A stretch of DNA of 64,000 nucleotides from Candidatus Heimdallarchaeota archaeon (lineage in GTDB: Archaea; Asgardarchaeota; Heimdallarchaeia; JABLTI01). Positions 9,757 to 18,505 of this stretch are shown here, piece by piece; position 1 is the stretch's first letter, and each line of letters starts with the position of its first letter. Both the position numbers and the translations under genes were made by a program. The stretch lies in assembly GCA_019894765.1 (NCBI GenBank), contig JAGXNT010000008.1, positions 1 through 64,000 of the forward strand. Direction: 5' to 3'. The notes beneath the pieces are model-generated. The model ran no database searches. It was not told where the DNA came from and saw only the letters and a program-made list of their open reading frames with translations.

Positions 9757-10347
9757 ATGAATAAACCCGGTTTTGTAGTTTGGTTTACAGGATTATCAGG
9801 TTCTGGGAAAACAACACTGGCTGTTGAATTAGAGAAGGAATTACTGAGACGTAATTTACGTGTTCAAAGACTTGATGGTGATATTGTTAGAAAATCTCTC
9901 ACAAGAGATCTAGGCTTTTCAGAAGAAGACCGCAAGAAGAACATTGAACGAATTACCTTTGTTACACGATTACTTGCTAAACACGGTGTAGCTACTTTGG
10001 TCTCTTTTATTTCCCCATATATTTCCGTTAGAGATAATGCTAGAAATGAAGTTAATGAAGAGAATGCTGAATTTGTTGAGGTTTTTGTAAAAGCTTCTGT
10101 AGAGGAATGTGCAAGAAGGGATGTTAAGGGTTTATATGAAAAAGCATTTGCAGGTGAAATAGAGAATTTCACAGGTGTTAGTCATCCTTATGAAGAACCA
10201 CCAAATTCTGAAATAGTTTGTAACACCGAATATGAATCTGTAGAGGAAAGCACTCAAATCGTTCTTGATTATTTGGAGAAAGAGAGTATTATTCCAAAAG
10301 CAAAGGAAATAATTCCAAAAATAGAAAAAGTTGGACCTAAGGTTTAG
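9757..10347 (+). CDS. cysC: Adenylylsulfate (APS) kinase
   Basis: Phosphorylates APS at the 3' position with ATP to give PAPS, the universal sulfuryl donor. Walker A GLSGSGKTT is at residues 12-20. The family motifs LDGDIVRKSL (about 39-48), RDLGFS, the FISPY segment containing the phosphate-accepting serine region, and VSHPYEEP are all present. The 196 residues match stand-alone CysC plus a short charged C-terminal tail. It starts 18 bases after sat and is surely co-transcribed with it. PAPS made here is the substrate expected for the sulfotransferase encoded next. Confidence 0.95.
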   Translation: MNKPGFVVWFTGLSGSGKTTLAVELEKELLRRNLRVQRLDGDIVRKSLTRDLGFSEEDRKKNIERITFVTRLLAKHGVATLVSFISPYISVRDNARNEVNEENAEFVEVFVKASVEECARRDVKGLYEKAFAGEIENFTGVSHPYEEPPNSEIVCNTEYESVEESTQIVLDYLEKESIIPKAKEIIPKIEKVGPKV

Positions 10348-10388
10348 CCCTTATCTACTTTCTTTTTTTATACTCAGAAGATTGAACC

Positions 10389-10410
10389 AAAGGGCAAATA
10401 ATCGCCCTTT
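10389..10410. repeat. Perfect inverted repeat between APS kinase and sulfotransferase genes
   Basis: AAAGGGC (10389-10395) and GCCCTTT (10404-10410) with an 8-base loop. It lies in the 154-base gap before the sulfotransferase. It could be an operator, a processing site or an attenuator; no T-run follows directly. Confidence 0.4.
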
Positions 10411-10501
10411 ACACTTTTCTTTATTATTGTAGTAAAATTAATAACTGCCCTTTTTGAATCAAGCATGTTTGGCAATTTATTACCTATTACAGGTGGACTC
10501 T

Positions 10502-11659
10502 ATGGTCAAAAAACAGGAGAAAAAACAAAAGAAAGATAGAACCCACTTAGTTGTGAAAGAAGAACCACTAGCAGGTATGTCTTCAATTAACATCTGGCGT
10601 CTATTATTTCAGAATAGATTTAGGATTCATCCTAAATACTGGTTACGATTTTGGTATGCGATATTTCTTAGTTCAGTTATGACTCCGCTAAGAGTTCTTG
10701 AAGCATTAAGATTCAAAAGAAAGATTAAGAAAATAAACATCACAACAGATCCCTTATTCGTTATTGGTCATTATCGTACAGGTACAACTTATCTAATGAC
10801 TACTTTAGCATTAGACAAGAGTAAAGGTTATGTTTCTAACTTGGAAGGATATGCCCCTCATTATTTTTTAGGTGCTGAAAAAATAATAACTAAAGTTCTT
10901 GATGCCTCTTTACCTACAACACGTCCAATGGATAATGTACCAATGGGTTCTTCTGAACCAACAGAGGAAGAGTATTCCATAGGTGCAAGGCATAAATATG
11001 GTTATTATAATGGATTTATTTTTCCAAAGAATTTCAAACTTTACTCTAAGTATAATTCTTTCGACCAATGTTCTGAGAAAGATGCAAAGAAATGGCAAAA
11101 AGAATACTGGTTTTTCCTACAAAAAATGACCTTGAAGTATAAAGGAAAAATGCTCATACTAAAAAATCCTGCAAACACTTATCGATTAAAGTATCTGACA
11201 AAAATGTTTCCCAATGCAAAATACATCCACATGTACAGAGACCCTTACCTCATGTATGCTTCTTCTGTAAGATTTTTCAGAGAAGTTTTTTCAATTTATG
11301 CTCTTCAAACTTGGAAAGATGAGGATTTACAACAAGGAATCCTAGACAACGTCAAAGAAATGTATGAAAAGTTAGAAGTTGAGAGAGCTCTCATTCCAAA
11401 AGAAAACATCATTGATATCAAGTATGAGGATCTAATTAATGAACCAATGAAGCAATTCGAACGAATTTATAAAGAACTAAAAATTGATGGATGGGAAGAA
11501 GTCAAAAAAGATTACAAAGCATACACTGATTCTCAAAAATCATATAAACCAAATAAATGGAATATGTCAGATGACTATATCAGAAAAGTCAATGAGCACT
11601 GGGATTTCATTAGAGAGCAACACGGTTACGAAAAATTAGAACCAAAAAGTAAGAAATAA
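10502..11659 (+). CDS. PAPS-dependent sulfotransferase
   Basis: Transfers a sulfuryl group from PAPS to an unknown acceptor. The 5'-phosphosulfate-binding loop is GHYRTGTTYL (residues 89-98, after FVI). The 3'-phosphate-binding region is YRDPYLMYASS (about 243-255), with the expected Arg and Ser. A basic N-terminus precedes a moderately hydrophobic stretch (WYAIFLSSVM), so membrane association is possible but a true membrane span is unclear. The layout fits the Sulfotransfer_3-like group. The open frame begins at TTG 10454, but ATG 10502 has AGGTGG eight bases upstream and is chosen. Its place after sat and cysC strongly implies the three work together. The acceptor (glycan, glycoprotein, lipid or small molecule) cannot be read from the sequence. 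Confidence 0.9.
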   Translation: MVKKQEKKQKKDRTHLVVKEEPLAGMSSINIWRLLFQNRFRIHPKYWLRFWYAIFLSSVMTPLRVLEALRFKRKIKKINITTDPLFVIGHYRTGTTYLMTTLALDKSKGYVSNLEGYAPHYFLGAEKIITKVLDASLPTTRPMDNVPMGSSEPTEEEYSIGARHKYGYYNGFIFPKNFKLYSKYNSFDQCSEKDAKKWQKEYWFFLQKMTLKYKGKMLILKNPANTYRLKYLTKMFPNAKYIHMYRDPYLMYASSVRFFREVFSIYALQTWKDEDLQQGILDNVKEMYEKLEVERALIPKENIIDIKYEDLINEPMKQFERIYKELKIDGWEEVKKDYKAYTDSQKSYKPNKWNMSDDYIRKVNEHWDFIREQHGYEKLEPKSKK

Positions 11660-11669
11660 GAAAAATAAA

Positions 11670-11693
11670 GGAATTATTTCTTTTTATAATTCC
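11670..11693 (+). terminator. Hairpin terminator after the sulfotransferase gene
   Basis: GGAATTAT (11670-11677) and ATAATTCC (11686-11693) form a perfect 8-bp stem with a T-rich loop (TTCTTTTT), eleven bases after the stop codon at 11659. Confidence 0.55.
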
Positions 11694-12095
11694 CAGCCCC
11701 TACGGGACAGATGACCACTAATCCCTACGGAAATCACCTCCATAACCACCATCATTAGCCACCTCCTATATTTTGGATTAAGGGGTTACAGCCTCCTCTG
11801 GTGGGGCTAAACCCTCCTAACCCCCTCAACCCATGATCGGTAGGGTAAAATCAGTATGCCTGCCTACTGGATTTAGCCCCCTATCCTTTGATCCAGTAGT
11901 CAGTGGTGTAGTGTTCATCCTTTTTTCTTCTATTATCCATCTACTCACGTGAATGAGCCTTGTTCTTCACTATCTCTTAGTCAAAAGTCGATATTCTCGG
12001 ATATGGTGCGACCTAACGTGGAAAAGTTCACTATGGATTAGTGAACGCCGTCTATCGAATGAAAACTGTGAGAAATGCTCACAAGACTCCGTCAG
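11694..12095. other. GC-elevated, palindrome-rich intergenic region (structured RNA or mobile-element remnant)
   Basis: About 400 bases without a credible gene, clearly richer in G+C than the flanks, especially 11690-11900. Perfect inverted repeats are GGGGCTAAA (11803-11811) with TTTAGCCCC (11872-11880), CAGTA/TACTG (11852-11869), CTACTGGAT (11864-11872) with ATCCAGTAG (11891-11899), GTTCACTA/TAGTGAAC (12026-12046) and TGTGAG/CTCACA (12067-12083). Several share arms, allowing alternative folds. On the minus strand GGAGG (11762-11766) precedes a 23-codon frame (11755-11684). I cannot tell whether this is a non-coding RNA or the decayed end of a transposon. Confidence 0.4.
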
Positions 12096-12098
12096 ATT

Positions 12099-14273
12099 TC
12101 ATGATGATGTTAGTTCCTTTAATTTTTCACTCATCTTTTTCTTGTAATCTGATTTTATTTTCTTGATTTTCTCTGCTTGTTTTTGTTTGTCTTTGAATTT
12201 CTTTGGCTGGCAATACTTGTCAAACCAATCTACAATTCGCTGTAAACGATCTAATCGTCTGTTAGGTTGACCTGAACGAGAGAGTTCGTGTCCTTCACCA
12301 GGATAACGAACTAGTTCTAAATCGAGTTTAGGATTCACTCGTTTTACAGCAGTATAAAGCATTTCAGCATCTGGAATAGGTGCTCTGTAATCAGTTTCAC
12401 TATGGATTATGCAAAGTGGTGTTTTGATGTTCTTAGCATATGCTGCTGGTGAACGTTCCCAAAGGAATGCAGAATCCTCAATGGGTGTTGCACCTAATTC
12501 ATCATCAATAAGAACTCGTGCCCAATCAGTAGTTGCCCAAAAACTAGAAATGAAATACACTCCTCTTTGAGAGACAGCTGCTGCAAAACGATTATCATGA
12601 CCGACAATCCAAGCAGTTAAGAAGCCACCATAACTTCCACCGGTTAGCCCCATTCGTTTTTCATCAATGAACCCTCTTTTTACAACCACATCTACACCTT
12701 TCAAAATGTCTTGGCCATCATCATCACCCCAAGCCTTCTCTGCTCCTTTATAGAATTCTTGACCGTAACCATCACTACCTCGAGGATTACAGTAAAAGAC
12801 AACATAGCCTTCTGCTGCTAATAACTGAAATTCATGGAACATAGGAATGCTCTGGTGTTTGCTCCACATTACGTGAGGGCCGCCGTGCATATTCAATGCA
12901 AGTGGGTATTTCTTTTCTGGATCAAAATCAGGTGGTGTTAGTACCCATCCTTGAATTTTGAAATCATTATTGTTTCCATCGTACCAAATTTCTTCAGTTT
13001 CTCCGAGTTTCTTACCATCAAGGTGTTTTTTGTTTGGTGCATGAATTAGCTTTTCTTTCTTTGTTGCTATTTTGAAAGAATATAGCATAGAAGGATCGTT
13101 AACATAAAATGCGGGATATGCTAGCCAGGTATTGTCCTCAGAGATATCAAAACCATAGATTAGTTTGTCGTCTCCCTCAACGATTTTCTCGATTTTTTCT
13201 GTAGTAATTTCGTAACGACAGATTATTGATACTCCTTTCTCAAAAACTAGGAAGTATAGATATTTGCTATCTTTAGTCCATTTAGGAGATAAGACACTGT
13301 TATCTATTTCTTTGGTTATTATTTTACTCTTCATTGTTTCAAGATCGAAAAGACAAAAGTCTGATTGTCCAAGGGAACCTATTTTTTCATTGCCAATTTC
13401 TGCAACCAAATATTTCCCATTAGGGGAGAGTTTGAAGTTTGCCCCCCAAGCATAATGATCTTTAATGATTGGTTCAACCTTACCATCAGGAGTAATCTTG
13501 AGGAATTCCCATATTCTTGATTCATCTCCTGTTCCAGGTTTTTGTCTTGCACTGATTACATAAGAATTCTCGGGCCCAATTTCCACTATTGCATAATCAT
13601 CTTCCTCGCTATTAGTCCAACGAGTTACTTCTTTTGTTTCAAGATCAATAATATGAACTTGTCCTTTGCGGTCATCTAAATAAGCTGTTCCAGTTCGGTA
13701 CACCTCTCGAGTAATTACTCGAGGTTCTATTTTCTTCTCTTCAGCTTTCTTTTTACCCATTTGAAGCAATGCAGCATCTTCGGATTCCATTAGTTTCATT
13801 TCTTCAGGTGACGGTTCTGTCAATTCTTCCTTATTTAGCCTCGAGATGAAGACAATGTTTTTTCCATCTTGACTCCATTCAAGAGTTGAAACACCATTGG
13901 GCATTTTTGTTAGTTGAATCGCTTCTCCACCATCGAAAGGTATAAGATAAATTTGAGGTTTTGGTGGTTCACTTGATTTCCCGGGAGCTGGTTTCTTCAA
14001 AACAGTTCGTACAGAAATAAAAGCCAGAGTCATCCCGTCAGGAGACCATTTCATGCTAAAATCACTTGGCAATCCTTGAGTAAATTGCTGTGGTTCTTTT
14101 CTAAAACGCCAAATAGAATTTCTATATCCATTATCATTCCTATTTGCCTGATTTATTACATAATAAACTTCATCAGAATTAGGTCTAATTTTTGGATCAA
14201 TGATTTGTTTGAGATGATACAGATCATCTAAGCCTATTTCTTCTTTTTCTTTAGGGATCTCTTTTTTAGACAT
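12099..14273 (-). CDS. S9 family prolyl oligopeptidase / acylaminoacyl-peptidase-like serine peptidase
   Basis: Cytosolic serine peptidase of 724 residues; such enzymes cleave short peptides or remove acylated N-terminal residues. A WD40/TolB-like beta-propeller (about 10-420, with repeats such as LSPNGKYLVAEI and PKWTKDSKYLYF) is followed by an alpha/beta-hydrolase domain. The oxyanion segment is LNMHGGPH. The nucleophile is in GGSYGG (Ser about 547), Asp is in SETDYRAP (about 627) and His in GEGHELSR (about 661). A lysine-rich tail of about 45 residues extends past the fold. No signal peptide. It runs towards the palindromic gap, with its 3' end facing the sulfotransferase gene. Confidence 0.9.
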   Translation of the reverse strand: MSKKEIPKEKEEIGLDDLYHLKQIIDPKIRPNSDEVYYVINQANRNDNGYRNSIWRFRKEPQQFTQGLPSDFSMKWSPDGMTLAFISVRTVLKKPAPGKSSEPPKPQIYLIPFDGGEAIQLTKMPNGVSTLEWSQDGKNIVFISRLNKEELTEPSPEEMKLMESEDAALLQMGKKKAEEKKIEPRVITREVYRTGTAYLDDRKGQVHIIDLETKEVTRWTNSEEDDYAIVEIGPENSYVISARQKPGTGDESRIWEFLKITPDGKVEPIIKDHYAWGANFKLSPNGKYLVAEIGNEKIGSLGQSDFCLFDLETMKSKIITKEIDNSVLSPKWTKDSKYLYFLVFEKGVSIICRYEITTEKIEKIVEGDDKLIYGFDISEDNTWLAYPAFYVNDPSMLYSFKIATKKEKLIHAPNKKHLDGKKLGETEEIWYDGNNNDFKIQGWVLTPPDFDPEKKYPLALNMHGGPHVMWSKHQSIPMFHEFQLLAAEGYVVFYCNPRGSDGYGQEFYKGAEKAWGDDDGQDILKGVDVVVKRGFIDEKRMGLTGGSYGGFLTAWIVGHDNRFAAAVSQRGVYFISSFWATTDWARVLIDDELGATPIEDSAFLWERSPAAYAKNIKTPLCIIHSETDYRAPIPDAEMLYTAVKRVNPKLDLELVRYPGEGHELSRSGQPNRRLDRLQRIVDWFDKYCQPKKFKDKQKQAEKIKKIKSDYKKKMSEKLKELTSS

Positions 14274-14359
14274 AATTAGTAATTCAATCTTATGAATTAA
14301 TAAATCTAGTTTTGCCTCTTTTTGAAGAGAGCGAGAAATAAAAAATAATTAAAGATAAT

Positions 14360-14839
14360 TCACTTCTTCTTTTTGGCATTAGCTTTAACCATTGCATCTA
14401 CATTTTCATAGCCAAATTTTGGAGCTAATTTATCTAAAGTATTGGTTGCTGCTTCTCTAACAAGTAGGCTTTTATCATCTACTTTAGCTTTGCATAATTC
14501 TTGAATGGCATTAATTACATTGTCACCCATACCCTGCAAAACTATTGCAGCACGTTGTCGGACTTTTTCACTCTGATCTTCTCTTAACGCTTTTACTAAT
14601 GCTGGAACTGCTTGTTTTGCTTGATTACCGATCCATTGAAGAGAAATCGCAGCTTCAACTCGAACGTTTTCACTTTTGTCTTCTAATAGGGCTTTAATGA
14701 GTTCAGGAACAGCTTCATCTGCTGCTAGAGTACCAATCCACCCTAAATCTCGTGCAGCTTCTATGCGAGTGCTTTCGCCCCAGCCCTCTCTTAGTTGCCA
14801 AATCATCTTATCTAGCTTTTTCTTATCTGGTCCGCTCAT
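14360..14839 (-). CDS. Small HEAT-repeat protein
   Basis: About 159 residues made of four or five HEAT/PBS-lyase-like repeats, for example VPELIKALLEDKSENVRVEAA and VPALVKALREDQSEKVRQRAA, each ending in a short second helix. It ends in a lysine run (AKKKK). No catalytic residues; this fold usually mediates protein-protein contact. The open frame reaches 14881, but the ATG at 14839 begins the conserved part and seems the better start. It lies upstream of and in the same direction as the S9 peptidase gene, 86 bases away, so the two could be co-transcribed. Confidence 0.8.
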   Translation of the reverse strand: MSGPDKKKLDKMIWQLREGWGESTRIEAARDLGWIGTLAADEAVPELIKALLEDKSENVRVEAAISLQWIGNQAKQAVPALVKALREDQSEKVRQRAAIVLQGMGDNVINAIQELCKAKVDDKSLLVREAATNTLDKLAPKFGYENVDAMVKANAKKKK

Positions 14840-15051
14840 AGTAGTAAATCCTATTCTTTTATTAAGGAAACATTTTAACAATCAATGAACAATAAATATT
14901 ATTAACATTAGTAGTAAATAAATTGCACTGTTCGATATAAAAAAACAGCATATAGTATTATATAAATTGCATGGTTGTAACTAGATTTCAAGTAAAAATC
15001 TTGGCAATTTACTAATTAAAAGTGAAGCTAGAAGTGTGGATTGAGATTAAA

Positions 15052-16677
15052 ATGACTTTTAAACTCAGAAAACAACTAAAAATTACTTTTCTACTTGCAA
15101 TTCTTTTCTTGTCTAACGTGGTTATTGTTTCTCAGTTCAATATTCTTTCAATAAAAGCTCAAATAACCGATGAGCAAATAGAACCAACAACTAATTTTGC
15201 TCCTAGCAAATCATCAGATTACTTGTTGGGCATCACCTATACCTGGTTAGAGGATTTCAAAGTTGTTGGATCAGCAGTAGTTAGTGACTCTCTTGGGAAC
15301 AGTTACATTACAGGGACAGTTAATACTGATTTAATTACCAAAACTGATATTTTTCTAGGAAAAACGAATGCATCCGGAGAAATTTTATGGTTAAAGAAAT
15401 GGGATTTCCAAGAAAAGGATATTGCCAATGATATTGTCATTGATGAAAGTAGAAATCAATTATTCGTTATTGGTGAAACTCTGATAAATACTACTTTTGG
15501 ATATTCAGATGTTCTAGTAGTTTGTTTTGACACTAATACTGGGGAAGAGATTTGGAATGCAACATATGGTGAACTTGATCTATCTGAAGAGGGAAACTCA
15601 GCAGTATATTACTCGAGTAAATTATTCATTACTGGAACCCAAACAACATTCTTTCACCTATACTCCTCACCAAATGTTTTTTCAGTTTGCATTGATAGCT
15701 TGAGCAGTTCTATTCTCTGGATGCAAAATAATACTAGTTCATCCTACGATTTTACCCCATCAATTGTCATTGATGAAAATCAAGAGGAGCTTTTTTTAGT
15801 TTTTAATCGTTACTTGAAAATTTCTAATGATCAGCTTTATCGTTTTCATTTGAGAAAGCTATTATTGAATGGTAGTACAATTTGGGAATCAATTTTCGGC
15901 ATTGATGAAAGTATTAAGATTAATGATGCCTATTTTTCAGAATCCACAGATACGATAAAAATCACTGGTCAATGCAATGAAATTGATAGTCCAGCAAATA
16001 AAGATGCCATATTGCTTACGTTAGATACTTCTGGTGTTTTACTGCAAGAGATAAAAATTGGGAGTGAAAGTCTAGATGAATTTGCTCTTACAGTAACCGC
16101 GGTAAATGAATCACTATACATTGGTGGCTACGGAGAAAGCGATGTTAGAAGCAATCAAGCAAGTTTCTTATCTAAAATCAGCTTAGATGGAGAAATTTTT
16201 TGGTTTGACAAGATAGACAAATACGCAATTAGCTCAATTAATGATTTATCAATTGATTCGCAAGACAGGCTTATTGTTGTCGGGTCTTGTAAATTTGATT
16301 ATGATTATTTATTTGAAAGATTATTATTAGCAATCACTAAGGATTCTGACAGCGATAATCTTAGTGATTATTTTGAAGAAATAATTGGAACTGATCCTGA
16401 AAATCCGGATTCCGACGCGGATGGTTATACAGATGGAGAAGAATACCTTGGTTATACTGATCCATTGAATGCTAATAGTAACCCTAGAAATAGATTACGA
16501 CTGAGAAATTTAGCTATTGTGTTATTCATTCTTTTAGTTGTTTCATTTATGGTCATTCAATTCAGCATTAATACCTTCTCCAGAAAATCAAAAACAAATG
16601 AGAAATCAGCTATTGTTTTGTTCTTTGAAAAAATAAGATTGAAAATTAAGGGTCGAAAGAAACGGATTGACAGCTAG
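15052..16677 (+). CDS. Secreted, membrane-anchored beta-propeller protein with Ca-binding repeat
   Basis: A basic N-terminus and hydrophobic stretch (ITFLLAILFLSNVVIVSQF) form a signal peptide. Residues about 60-430 hold SBBP-like propeller repeats of the form 'AxxIVIDESxNxLFVIGET', 'ISSINDLSIDSQDRLIVVG'. Next is a short calcium-binding, thrombospondin type 3-like block (DSDSDNLSDYFE, NPDSDADGYTDGEE). One membrane segment (LAIVLFILLVVSFMVI) and a basic cytosolic tail follow. Topology implies an extracellular domain held by the C-terminal segment. A GTG at 15022 is in frame upstream; ATG 15052 is preferred because it begins directly before the basic signal region. Role unknown; a surface structural or binding protein is likely. 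Confidence 0.75.
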   Translation: MTFKLRKQLKITFLLAILFLSNVVIVSQFNILSIKAQITDEQIEPTTNFAPSKSSDYLLGITYTWLEDFKVVGSAVVSDSLGNSYITGTVNTDLITKTDIFLGKTNASGEILWLKKWDFQEKDIANDIVIDESRNQLFVIGETLINTTFGYSDVLVVCFDTNTGEEIWNATYGELDLSEEGNSAVYYSSKLFITGTQTTFFHLYSSPNVFSVCIDSLSSSILWMQNNTSSSYDFTPSIVIDENQEELFLVFNRYLKISNDQLYRFHLRKLLLNGSTIWESIFGIDESIKINDAYFSESTDTIKITGQCNEIDSPANKDAILLTLDTSGVLLQEIKIGSESLDEFALTVTAVNESLYIGGYGESDVRSNQASFLSKISLDGEIFWFDKIDKYAISSINDLSIDSQDRLIVVGSCKFDYDYLFERLLLAITKDSDSDNLSDYFEEIIGTDPENPDSDADGYTDGEEYLGYTDPLNANSNPRNRLRLRNLAIVLFILLVVSFMVIQFSINTFSRKSKTNEKSAIVLFFEKIRLKIKGRKKRIDS

Positions 16678-16769
16678 AATGAATTCATTTCTTTTCTAAA
16701 GATTTAAGAATCTACATTAAGCAAAAGAAAATTGCTCATCAAATGATGACAATATCTCGAGGTTATTTC

Positions 16770-17597
16770 ATGCCAACTTGTTATGAATGTGGATCAACTG
16801 TTGAAGAAGGAATAAATTCATGCCCATTTTGTGGCGTTAAACTGAAATTTGAAAAACAAATAGTCCTACCCTCAGAAATCGATGAAGAAACTGTTGAGAT
16901 TGTCATCAAACAAAGAGCTGTTCCAATAATAGATGAAAAGCAAGATGGAGAATCAGAGGTTCTTCATACTCCTAATATTGAAGAAATGGAATTCCTTGAA
17001 GATGATGAAGCGCAATTTGTAACCCAAACATTGGATATTGTTCCAGAAAGAAACTATATCTATTGGGCATTATTAGGAATAATTAGTGTTGGAATTGTAT
17101 TTCTTGTTTACCTTTTCATTAACATTGAAGACCTTGAGAAACATTCCCAATATCCAAAAGATTCTCGAGCGGAATCAATTAATGTTAATGCCTCTCAAAC
17201 GTTATTGTTTTTTCTGATCGCCATTTGTTTTGGCTTCATACCAGTATTGTGGTGGGTTTACTACAAGAAATACTCAAGTCTCTATTCTCACATTCGAAAT
17301 CAACGAAACGATACTGCTCCCTTTAAAATTCCTCATACACTTTTCTATGTGCTTCCATTGATTTGTTCTCATTTACTTGCAATTGTTCCATTAATAATTG
17401 GATGGGTTATTAGAGATAATGTTCGTTTTGTAATGCCAACACTCTTTTGGGGTTTGTGTGGCGGAATAGTAGTTCTCTCAATTATTCCTCTTGTTTTGGA
17501 TTATTTCTGGCAAAGAGCTTTCAACGCACATCTGAAATTAACCATGGCAAAACTACAAATTATGAAACAAGCTCAACCCAAAACAACAGAAAATTAA
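16770..17597 (+). CDS. Zinc-ribbon membrane protein with four TM segments
   Basis: Starts with a zinc ribbon (CYECG...CPFCG) that would face the cytosol. An acidic linker of about 70 residues follows, then four hydrophobic segments (YWALLGIISVGIVFLVYLFI, LLFFLIAICFGFIPVLWWV, LFYVLPLICSHLLAIVPLII, LFWGLCGGIVVLSIIPLVL). The N-ribbon plus helical bundle plan is common among archaeal membrane proteins of unknown function. ATG 16770 is chosen over 16743 because GAGG lies eight bases upstream. A second ribbon-plus-membrane protein is encoded at 27.3-29.1 kb. Function not recognised. Confidence 0.7.
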   Translation: MPTCYECGSTVEEGINSCPFCGVKLKFEKQIVLPSEIDEETVEIVIKQRAVPIIDEKQDGESEVLHTPNIEEMEFLEDDEAQFVTQTLDIVPERNYIYWALLGIISVGIVFLVYLFINIEDLEKHSQYPKDSRAESINVNASQTLLFFLIAICFGFIPVLWWVYYKKYSSLYSHIRNQRNDTAPFKIPHTLFYVLPLICSHLLAIVPLIIGWVIRDNVRFVMPTLFWGLCGGIVVLSIIPLVLDYFWQRAFNAHLKLTMAKLQIMKQAQPKTTEN

Positions 17598-17642
17598 CCG
17601 AAATTTTGGCGTGCTTTTATAGTGAAAACTCAATAACATACT

Positions 17643-17912
17643 ATGCAGTTCATAGACTCACGTAATTGTTGCCAGAATTGCGAGTATCTTCGAATAGATA
17701 ATTTTTGTCTTTCAAAAGGAAAGTATATTCTCTCCAAGAATACAAGTAAAACAAGAGATTGCCCAGTTTTTAGCTGTAAGAATCTACAATTAAGTAAGGA
17801 CATCAAAGAAATTAAAGCCACAGGGGCCAGAGAAATCAAAGAAATATTATTGCAGGTGCAAAACAATACTGAAACAAATTCTATGAAACAAGAATCAGCT
17901 GAAAAGAAGTAA
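17643..17912 (+). CDS. Small Cys-rich protein
   Basis: 89 residues. The N-terminal 45 carry six cysteines in the pattern NCCQNC-x8-C-x17-CPVFSC, suited to binding zinc or an iron-sulfur cluster. The rest is a charged helix. It follows the zinc-ribbon membrane protein by 45 bases on the same strand and may share its transcript. Its last 32 bases overlap the 3' end of the convergent gene at 17881-18504. The Cys pattern argues for a real gene in spite of its size; no function assigned. Confidence 0.55.
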   Translation: MQFIDSRNCCQNCEYLRIDNFCLSKGKYILSKNTSKTRDCPVFSCKNLQLSKDIKEIKATGAREIKEILLQVQNNTETNSMKQESAEKK

Positions 17913-18504
17913 GATATACAAAGATCCCGGAATAAACGAAATTATTTGTTGAACTATCGAATTGCCATAATTCAAAGAGTATTTTGTAGCCATTTACTTC
18001 ATATCCTAATTGTGTGAGGATTGTTGAATCAAAGATAAACGTTGTTTCAGTTAGAGAATTTGGTCCCCAGTGTTGATTTTTATCTAGTACTTTACTTTTC
18101 CAATGCTCTTCATAGAAATAGGTGGAAGTGTTCGATCCAAAGGAATTCTCATCTACGATTAGTGAATACAAACCGATCTTCAAACGAACTTCAAAGAATT
18201 TTGCTACTCTATGCTGATTATTTACCATGAAAAACAATGTTATGTTTTCAGATAATCCTTCAGTTTGATTATAAACAACATTTGTTGGATAGTTATCTGC
18301 TTCATACAATTCATCGACTTCATTATAAGTTAAGATACTTAATTCTGAGAAGCCGCCTCCACCCAATGGCGTAGTGAAAATCATTATTGTGGTGACAAGG
18401 ATACCTATCAAAGTTAAAACCATTACAATCTGAGCAACAAGTCGGAAATTGACTTCTCTTTTTGGTTTTGGTTGTTCATCACCTGATGTCATAGTTTGCA
18501 CCAT
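17881..18504 (-). CDS. DUF1616-like (C-terminal part) single-pass membrane protein
   Basis: About 207 residues: a short cytosolic N-terminus, one membrane segment (IVMVLTLIGILVTTIMIFTT), then an extracellular beta-rich domain. The segment 'FSELSILTYNEVDELYEADNYPTNVVYNQTEGLSENITLFFMVNNQHRV' in outline follows the DUF1616 C-terminal pattern (F-x-E-hydrophobic, DNYPTN, then an Ig-like module ending in N-H/Q). It is the last gene of the archaeosortase operon and starts one base after the previous stop (TAAaATG). TTG 18519 is an alternative start. Probably helps deliver or modify surface proteins; the exact role of DUF1616 is not known to me. Confidence 0.65.
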   Translation of the reverse strand: MVQTMTSGDEQPKPKREVNFRLVAQIVMVLTLIGILVTTIMIFTTPLGGGGFSELSILTYNEVDELYEADNYPTNVVYNQTEGLSENITLFFMVNNQHRVAKFFEVRLKIGLYSLIVDENSFGSNTSTYFYEEHWKSKVLDKNQHWGPNSLTETTFIFDSTILTQLGYEVNGYKILFELWQFDSSTNNFVYSGIFVYLTSFQLILVS

Positions 18505-18505
18505 T

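Noticed and set aside
8587..10347. Dissimilatory sulfate reduction
   Set aside because: ATP sulfurylase is followed by APS kinase and a sulfotransferase; no aprAB or dsr genes seen.
11684..11755. 23-codon minus-strand frame with GGAGG upstream (a possible TnpB tail)
   Set aside because: Too short, ends within the terminator hairpin, and no transposase domain can be read upstream; kept only as an idea in the findings.
11690..12100. CRISPR array
   Set aside because: The repeats are inverted, of different sequence and irregularly spaced.
11953..12147. 64-codon open frame ending within the S9 peptidase gene
   Set aside because: Overlaps palindromes and the opposite-strand peptidase 3' end; no family resemblance.
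17630..17866. Minus-strand open frame opposite the small Cys-rich gene
   Set aside because: The plus-strand frame has the coherent Cys pattern; this is its shadow.
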